From NCBI GenBank assembly GCA_903881535.1, contig CAIRTT010000455.1, positions 1 to 17,307 on the forward strand: a stretch of 17,307 nt of DNA, given 5' to 3'. Position 1 is the stretch's first letter; each line of letters opens with the position of its first letter. Under the pieces are notes generated by a model that did no database searches, had not been told where the DNA came from, and was given only the letters and a program-made list of their open reading frames with translations. Below, in pieces: positions 12,348 to 17,307 of the stretch. The stretch comes from an uncultured Armatimonadota bacterium (GTDB taxonomy: Bacteria; Armatimonadota; Armatimonadia; Armatimonadales; Armatimonadaceae). Position numbers and translations under genes: made by a program.

Positions 12348-14888
12348 CTAGGGGTTGGGGTTTATACCTGTACCTGTACTGACTCTTACTTTTTCGCCTG
12401 ACTCTATCTCGGCGGCAGCCAGCATTTTGGCTGTGTCGTTGTCGGCGGTGTTCATGCGCTCACGTGTCTGCATGTCGGTCGCGTCACGCTGCGACTCTGC
12501 CATCTGACGTAATTGCTCCAGCTGCGCGTTTTGGGAAAGCTCTGCCTGCTTGGCAGCAAGTTTGGCTTGTTCCGACTGCGCGTCTTGTTGCAACTTGGCC
12601 TGACCCAGCTGTGTCTGCTGCTGGAGCTTGGCCTGATCGCTTTGTGCCCGCTGCTGCAATGCCTGACCCTGCAGCTGATTGTTCATCTGCGCGACCTGCA
12701 AGCTGCTGTCTGGCGGCATCTGGGGCTGTGGCTTGAACTGCTGTGCAGACTGATCCAGCTGCGCCAGTTCTTGTGCAAACGATCCCAGTTGGTTCTCGAT
12801 GAACTGCTGGACTTGCAGCACAACCTTGACCTGCTCGTGTGCGTCTTTTTCTATCAGGTTCTGCTTCTGCGCCATGTCGACGGCATTGTGCGACTCAACC
12901 AGATAGTAGTTCAGCAGGTGGTCACGCAAGTGCATGGCCATCGGGTACAGGTAGGTCTTGGCGATGGCCGGGTTAGACCCGAACAGCGGCGACTTCAGGA
13001 ACGGGATGTGGATCATCATGTGGGCCATGTGGTCTTGTGACGGCAACACGTAGACCGGGCGGCCCATAGCGGCTGCCACGTTCTCGGATACCGGATCCAT
13101 GTCCTCAGTGCCGGGCACCGGGTTCAGGACGTCGTCTGCCGGGATCTTCATCACGCGCAGGAACATCTCTTCTACTTTGCGGGCGTCGTACATCTGTGGC
13201 GCCGCGGTAACCCTCTGCATGATCGCTTGGATCTGGGCAAACCGCTGGGTCTCACTGAAGATTGCTGGGTCACTGACCGGAACCACATCCATCGGGCCAT
13301 CGAAGTCGGACGGCTCAATCTCCAGCCCGGAATCGTTGGCTTTAATGTCTTCGGTGGTCAGGTACGCCGAGTTGATCCGGTGAAGGATCTTGAAGCAGCG
13401 GGCCATCGAGCCATGAAGGCGCGAGTGGATGCTGCTGAACACGACCATGCCTTGCTCGATAAGGGCCATCGTTGTCCCTACCGGCTGGGTGGCGCTTTGA
13501 TCACTGAGCTTCTCGAAGGAAGTCTGGATCACGCCCTTGCCGGCGTCGACAAGGAATCCAAGCAGCTGGAACAGTGTTGGGCTTGGGGGATTGAACGGGA
13601 TGGGCATGGCGATCTTGCGGATGTCGTCCACCAGTGCCCCGCCTTCAATCTCGGCAATCTCGGTAGGCTGCAGGTTCAGGGTTTGGCCGCCGGGGCCGCC
13701 TTTGAGCTTGAGCATGGTAGGCATGTTCTGAATGAACGCGCTGTCCAGCAATGCACGCAAGGCGCCAGTGGCTGCACCGCTCAACCCGCCAATCATGTGG
13801 GTCAGGCCGATAGGGTAGGCGCCACGCCACGGCACGAACGGGAACTCAACGATCCAGTCCAGCTCGCGGCACAGGAGGTCGTCCGGTTCCCAGTTGCGGT
13901 ACAGGGCCAGAGCCTTCTCGGTCGACTTGTCCACGGTGATGATGAAGGGCGCCACGCCGTCGCTGAACTCATCGCCAAAGTCAAAGTACGTGTAGATCTC
14001 GTACAGAGTACGCAGGCCGTCTTCGTTGTAGCTCAGGTCTTTGCGGCCCTCGATCTTGTCGTTGGCTTGCGAGGCCTTGCTGTACTCCGGATCGTCCGGG
14101 GCGCCCAAGTCGACGTCGATGTACATGCCAGACTTGACCCGTTTGGCGTATTCCATCTTGGTGATGTACTGGACGTGGGTCTTGCGCTCGGCAGTGTAGA
14201 AATTGGTCGCAGCGAAAGGCAAATACACGTCGTCGATGGCCACGAACTCGGAGTGCGGGCGACGGCGCTGGGCGTCCCACATGAACTTCATGTACTGGCC
14301 ACCGCCAAGGGGAAGCTGGGTGCTCAACTGTTCCAGCTCGCCGCGGAACTCAGGCATCTGCTCCGTGGTCTGCCAGTTCATGAACTCAGTCTTTCTCTGG
14401 GCCTTCTGCATCTTGCCCTTTTCTTGCTCGCCGTTGACCTTGCTCTTCACAGGGCCACCGGGCGGGAATATCTCTTTCATGAACCGGGCAGAGAAATCAA
14501 CGCAGGCTTCCACCAGCATCGGGTGGACTACCTTGTTGGCGCCAGTGAACTGGGCACCGCCGGGGGCATCGTCGCCCAAGCCAGTACGGCGCAGGCCTTC
14601 TTCGTATTGCTTGTCGCGTTTCTCGCGGGCTTCTTTGTCTCGCTCGATCTTCTCAAGCAGGTCATTGACGGATTCCTTGAGCATCGACTGGTCGACATCG
14701 TCAACGATGTTGGCAAAGTGTTCGAGGTTCTTCTTCTCGTCCTCTGAATCTTCCAGCTTGACCATAGCGCCGCCGTCTTCGGTGTCGGTCACGCCCTTGT
14801 CTTCGTCAGGCAGCTCTACAGTCTCGCCTTCGTCATCGTTGCCGAGCGCGTCGTTCTTCAGGAGTTCTTCGTCTGTCGACTTAGCCAT
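12348..14888 (-). CDS. Portal protein
   Basis: An 846-residue protein with the features of large podovirus-type portals. It has an acidic N-terminus (residues 1-55), a helix (LLEKIERDKEAREKRDKQYE), VHPMLVEACVDFSARFMKEI then FPPGGPVK at about 120-150, WRGAYPIGLTHMIGGLSGAA and ALLDSAFIQNMPTMLKLKG in the middle, and MPIPFNPPSPTLFQLLGFLV followed by LSDQSATQPVGTTMALIEQG, a motif I recall from such portals. The last 180 residues are Gln-rich helix with an 11-residue repeat. It would form the dodecameric ring at the capsid vertex through which DNA is packaged. A GAG ribosome site lies in the 12-base gap before the ATG. It is longer than the P22 portal (about 725 residues), mostly from the acidic N-terminus and Gln-rich C-terminus. 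Confidence 0.87.
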   Translation of the reverse strand: MAKSTDEELLKNDALGNDDEGETVELPDEDKGVTDTEDGGAMVKLEDSEDEKKNLEHFANIVDDVDQSMLKESVNDLLEKIERDKEAREKRDKQYEEGLRRTGLGDDAPGGAQFTGANKVVHPMLVEACVDFSARFMKEIFPPGGPVKSKVNGEQEKGKMQKAQRKTEFMNWQTTEQMPEFRGELEQLSTQLPLGGGQYMKFMWDAQRRRPHSEFVAIDDVYLPFAATNFYTAERKTHVQYITKMEYAKRVKSGMYIDVDLGAPDDPEYSKASQANDKIEGRKDLSYNEDGLRTLYEIYTYFDFGDEFSDGVAPFIITVDKSTEKALALYRNWEPDDLLCRELDWIVEFPFVPWRGAYPIGLTHMIGGLSGAATGALRALLDSAFIQNMPTMLKLKGGPGGQTLNLQPTEIAEIEGGALVDDIRKIAMPIPFNPPSPTLFQLLGFLVDAGKGVIQTSFEKLSDQSATQPVGTTMALIEQGMVVFSSIHSRLHGSMARCFKILHRINSAYLTTEDIKANDSGLEIEPSDFDGPMDVVPVSDPAIFSETQRFAQIQAIMQRVTAAPQMYDARKVEEMFLRVMKIPADDVLNPVPGTEDMDPVSENVAAAMGRPVYVLPSQDHMAHMMIHIPFLKSPLFGSNPAIAKTYLYPMAMHLRDHLLNYYLVESHNAVDMAQKQNLIEKDAHEQVKVVLQVQQFIENQLGSFAQELAQLDQSAQQFKPQPQMPPDSSLQVAQMNNQLQGQALQQRAQSDQAKLQQQTQLGQAKLQQDAQSEQAKLAAKQAELSQNAQLEQLRQMAESQRDATDMQTRERMNTADNDTAKMLAAAEIESGEKVRVSTGTGINPNP
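12546..12644 (-). repeat. Three 11-residue coding repeats in the portal C-terminus
   Basis: Three 33-base units encode QSDQAKLQQQT, QLGQAKLQQDA and QSEQAKLAAKQ (residues 749-781). Eleven-residue periodicity suits a straight or right-handed helical bundle, like the barrel that extends inward from the P22 portal. The repeat is visible in both DNA and protein. Confidence 0.75.
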
Positions 14889-14900
14889 AATTTGTCTCGT

Positions 14901-17306
14901 TTATCCTATGTACTTGTTGTACAGATTTTGGAATTCTACTGAGCCGCCGTGGCTGAACCCTTCGCGGATCAGGTGACGAATATAATCGTCATTGAGGTCT
15001 TGACTAGGCAGCCCTTCGCCTTTTAATCCCAAAGTAAGGTCGAGACGACCGACATCGCGATTCGGTTTGACTTGTTTAAACCGCTTATACCAATCTCGCA
15101 AGTAAATTGGTGATGGCGTAGGTATCATGTTTACGTTAAGGTCTTTACCGCCAATTAGGGTTGGGAATCCGGTTTGCAAGTCTGGGCGGTATTGGACATT
15201 GGTATTCAAGCTAAATAAGCGAGGGCCGAGTGCATATGTAGGAACATTGCCGCCGTGCTCTGGATGAAGCAGGCCGGGTTCGGTTTCTCTCATCAGAATG
15301 TCTGTAGGTTTGAAGATGACGCCCCTGCCGCTTTTTTCGCCACCCAGAGCAATGCCACCTTCCTTGGGTGATTTCCCTTCTCCCATCATTAAGTCAGCCA
15401 ATGCTCCACGTTTTTCAAATGTGTCAGCTTGGTTCCATATGCTTGGGTCGCGAATGTCGGCACCTTCACCGAATGTCAAAGCAAGGTTTTGGTTTATTTT
15501 GTCGGCCAACTCAGGCGATAGATTACCTTCCTTCATGGATTTCACAAAGGCTCGTTGCAGCTTGTCAAATACCACGGGGTTGCTCTTTAATTGAGTGCCA
15601 GAACCAAGCATGGTTGTCCATGCGGTCTGTGGCGTAGTCAGGTTAGTCAGACGTTTAGCAGTGCCCGGATTCATCACGCCCCATACCTTACCTGCATACT
15701 CTGGATCGACTTCGCTCAGAGCGGAGAATGCCGCACCACCTATGCCGCCGCCGCCCACTCTGGTGCGGTCAGCTTGCGTAGTGGAGGTCTTTGTAAAGCC
15801 CTGTTCCATCGCTTGTCCCAAGGCTTCGGACGCTTTGATTAACTCTTGGGATTTAATAAGCTCTGCAGCTTTGCGGCCAGCTGCTGCACGATCGGCAGCG
15901 CCATACAGGTTTTCAGGCACATCTTCTGCGCTTGGCAGAATTGTGTTCAGCGGTACTTTGCTTGGCGCCTTTGCCGCGCTCTTCTCTGCAGCCCGTGCCG
16001 CAGCCTTTTCAATCGTCGCAAAGGCGCCACCACCAGCGAAGCCCGGTAGCATCTCGCGTCGGACGTTGTCGGATATTCTTGATGCCTCGGCTTGCGTTAG
16101 TGGATGGCGCTGGGATGTCTGTTCGCGAATGTCGGAGTCAGTCATGTGGTTGATGCGCGAGGTGGGAGACTGTAATTGATCCAGCATCCCCTGCAGGTCG
16201 GCGCCGGGGTATTTCTCATCCATCTCTCGCAATGCATTTATTGCAGGGACAAGCGCCATGCCGCCAGCAGTGCTCTTCATAAGGTTAACGGGAGAGTGAT
16301 GCATGGTCGGCCCTAAGTATTCAGGGATGGCGCCCAATAGATCCATGAATGCTTTTGGAATGCCTTTGGCCATGCCCGACGACGCCAACTCGGTTGCGCC
16401 GGCAAGCAGCGGCCTTAATGCCGTCACTGTTCTTACGGGCATAAGGGGAAGCTGGCCTATCGACTCGCCCAGCGTCTGGTACGCTTGCAAATCCAAAGGA
16501 AGGTCGTCTTTGTTAGCCAAACCTTGGTTGCGTAAGGCATGGTCGACGCTTTCACCAGTTGCAATGCCTGATGCGGCTGACCTTGGGGTATTAACGCCCG
16601 GCACAAAGTTACCTAATCCAATCAAACTGTGGACCCAGCCGGGCAACGTGTAGCTACCTTCTGACCCGTCATCATTTTTGTAGTGGGCGGTGCTTGGCAT
16701 GTCCCCAGATTTGATGCCAGCCTTAATGGCATAGTAAGGATCAAGCATGTAGTCCAGCATATCTATGCCAGTCTTCGAGCGTTGGTCTTGGTCGTAGTAG
16801 TCTTCTGGCGCTTCCATACCCTTGAGCCGGATGTCAGATGACGCCAACCCGCCGACGTCGTACTTATGTGCCATTTCTACTATGCCACCTTTGGCCATGC
16901 CGGGGTTGTTCTTCTTGAACAGGTGGACAAGGTCTGCGCTGATCTGTGCCTGCTCTTCGGGGCTGGGCAGGAACTTGGAGAGGGCTTCGGTGGCCTCTGG
17001 GTGTGTCATGTACTCAGGCAATGCATTGGCGGCCTTGGCACGGTCAAGGGCAGCCAATCCCACTTCTGGCGCCACACCGGGCAGAACCTTGTTGTCTTCA
17101 ATGTGGTATTGAAGATCGCCGCGGTGGGTCAGATCGGTATTTTCTATGTCGTTAACACGCGACCAATTGCCGCTTTTTACAAAGTCTTGCACGTAGGGCA
17201 TTAACTCTTCTTTATATTGCGGGTTCTTCGCCATAGCGTCTTGCACATATTGGCTGTCCCATTTATTGCCACGTGGTTTTATTTCTTGAATTCTGGTGCT
17301 GTTAGG
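14901..17306 (-). CDS. Large protein of unknown function upstream of portal (5' end beyond window)
   Basis: The frame stays open to the right edge (the codons before residue Q-D-A-M read PNSTRIQEIKPRGNKWDSQY), so neither GTG at 17246 nor ATG at 17234 is its true start. At least 802 residues are present. Visible parts: an N-terminal helical region; LFKKNNPGMAKGGIVEMAHK followed by YDVGGLASSDIRLKGM; a hydrophobic, possibly membrane-seeking stretch (LPLMPVRTVTALRPLLAGAT); a Lys/Ala-rich segment (EKAAARAAEKSAAKAPSK); and a C-terminal domain (FEKRGALADLMMGEGKSPKE ... GRGVIFKPTDILMRETEPGL) ending SHGGSVEFQNLYNKYIG. It resembles large multidomain phage 'polyvalent' or internal virion proteins, but I recognise no enzyme motif. 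Its stop lies 12 bases before the portal start. Confidence 0.8.
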   Translation of the reverse strand, partial: PNSTRIQEIKPRGNKWDSQYVQDAMAKNPQYKEELMPYVQDFVKSGNWSRVNDIENTDLTHRGDLQYHIEDNKVLPGVAPEVGLAALDRAKAANALPEYMTHPEATEALSKFLPSPEEQAQISADLVHLFKKNNPGMAKGGIVEMAHKYDVGGLASSDIRLKGMEAPEDYYDQDQRSKTGIDMLDYMLDPYYAIKAGIKSGDMPSTAHYKNDDGSEGSYTLPGWVHSLIGLGNFVPGVNTPRSAASGIATGESVDHALRNQGLANKDDLPLDLQAYQTLGESIGQLPLMPVRTVTALRPLLAGATELASSGMAKGIPKAFMDLLGAIPEYLGPTMHHSPVNLMKSTAGGMALVPAINALREMDEKYPGADLQGMLDQLQSPTSRINHMTDSDIREQTSQRHPLTQAEASRISDNVRREMLPGFAGGGAFATIEKAAARAAEKSAAKAPSKVPLNTILPSAEDVPENLYGAADRAAAGRKAAELIKSQELIKASEALGQAMEQGFTKTSTTQADRTRVGGGGIGGAAFSALSEVDPEYAGKVWGVMNPGTAKRLTNLTTPQTAWTTMLGSGTQLKSNPVVFDKLQRAFVKSMKEGNLSPELADKINQNLALTFGEGADIRDPSIWNQADTFEKRGALADLMMGEGKSPKEGGIALGGEKSGRGVIFKPTDILMRETEPGLLHPEHGGNVPTYALGPRLFSLNTNVQYRPDLQTGFPTLIGGKDLNVNMIPTPSPIYLRDWYKRFKQVKPNRDVGRLDLTLGLKGEGLPSQDLNDDYIRHLIREGFSHGGSVEFQNLYNKYIG

Positions 17307-17307
17307 A

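Noticed and set aside
13227..14747. 506-codon plus-strand open frame opposite the portal gene
   Set aside because: It is antisense to a well-supported portal, has a Leu/Val/His/Arg-rich composition typical of a shadow frame, no domain, and no plus-strand neighbours. Its openness follows from the codon use of the portal gene.
17232..17246. GTG at 17246 or ATG at 17234 as start of the large protein
   Set aside because: The frame is open to the window edge and the upstream residues look like normal protein; neither has a ribosome site of note.
1..17307. Defence, toxin-antitoxin, retron or other accessory system
   Set aside because: All genes fit a structural block. No reverse transcriptase, nuclease, kinase, methyltransferase or toxin motif was seen, and no tRNA or att-like repeat.

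Overview
The window is a late (virion structural) block of a tailed bacteriophage. Every supported gene lies on the minus strand, so it reads from right to left. The evidence is the gene order: portal, scaffold, decoration-type protein, major capsid protein, head-tail connector and fibres, closely packed with stop/start overlaps and a Shine-Dalgarno sequence before most genes. No terminase, lysis, replication or integration gene is visible, and neither is a tape-measure gene. A connector resembling P22 gp4 and the absence of tape-measure or tail-tube genes favour a podovirus-like virion, but the window is too short to prove it. The host cannot be named. The many low-complexity Thr/Ala/Gly-rich structural proteins and the GG-motif proteins resemble those of uncultured aquatic phages (from memory; no search was possible).

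Right part (17306 to 10663), transcribed first: a very large protein of unknown function, cut by the window edge; the portal protein, with an 11-residue repeat near its C-terminus; a 45-residue ORF; a 65-residue ORF; a GroES-like co-chaperonin with a clear mobile loop; and the scaffolding protein. The co-chaperonin sits directly before the scaffold, which suggests it helps fold capsid components with the host GroEL.

Centre (10662 to 8459): a candidate promoter, a 176-residue unknown protein, a probable decoration protein and the major capsid protein, closed by a strong rho-independent terminator. Capsid and decoration genes would thus form a highly expressed unit. The 128-base gap after the capsid gene holds the terminator and a nested stem-loop.

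Left part (8371 to 1), tail and surface: a TGNV-repeat structural protein, a second terminator whose loop can also pair with the next ribosome binding site, a 136-residue virion-type protein, a Lys/Met-rich protein with a DUF6496-like C-terminus, a gp4-like connector with an inserted beta-sandwich-like domain, a small zinc-ribbon-like protein, a 644-residue tail fibre, a DUF5856-like helical protein, three small structural proteins, and finally a long open frame running off the left edge. That last frame encodes seven ~48-residue repeats (predicted seven-bladed beta-propeller) followed by a glycine-rich region, and is the best candidate for the receptor-binding adhesin.

No stretch over 300 bases lacks a gene. 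I see no tRNA, insertion sequence, CRISPR array or attachment site. I see no wholly new system; the unusual points are the propeller/poly-glycine adhesin, the lone GroES, the connector insertion and the RNA elements around 7850-8490.
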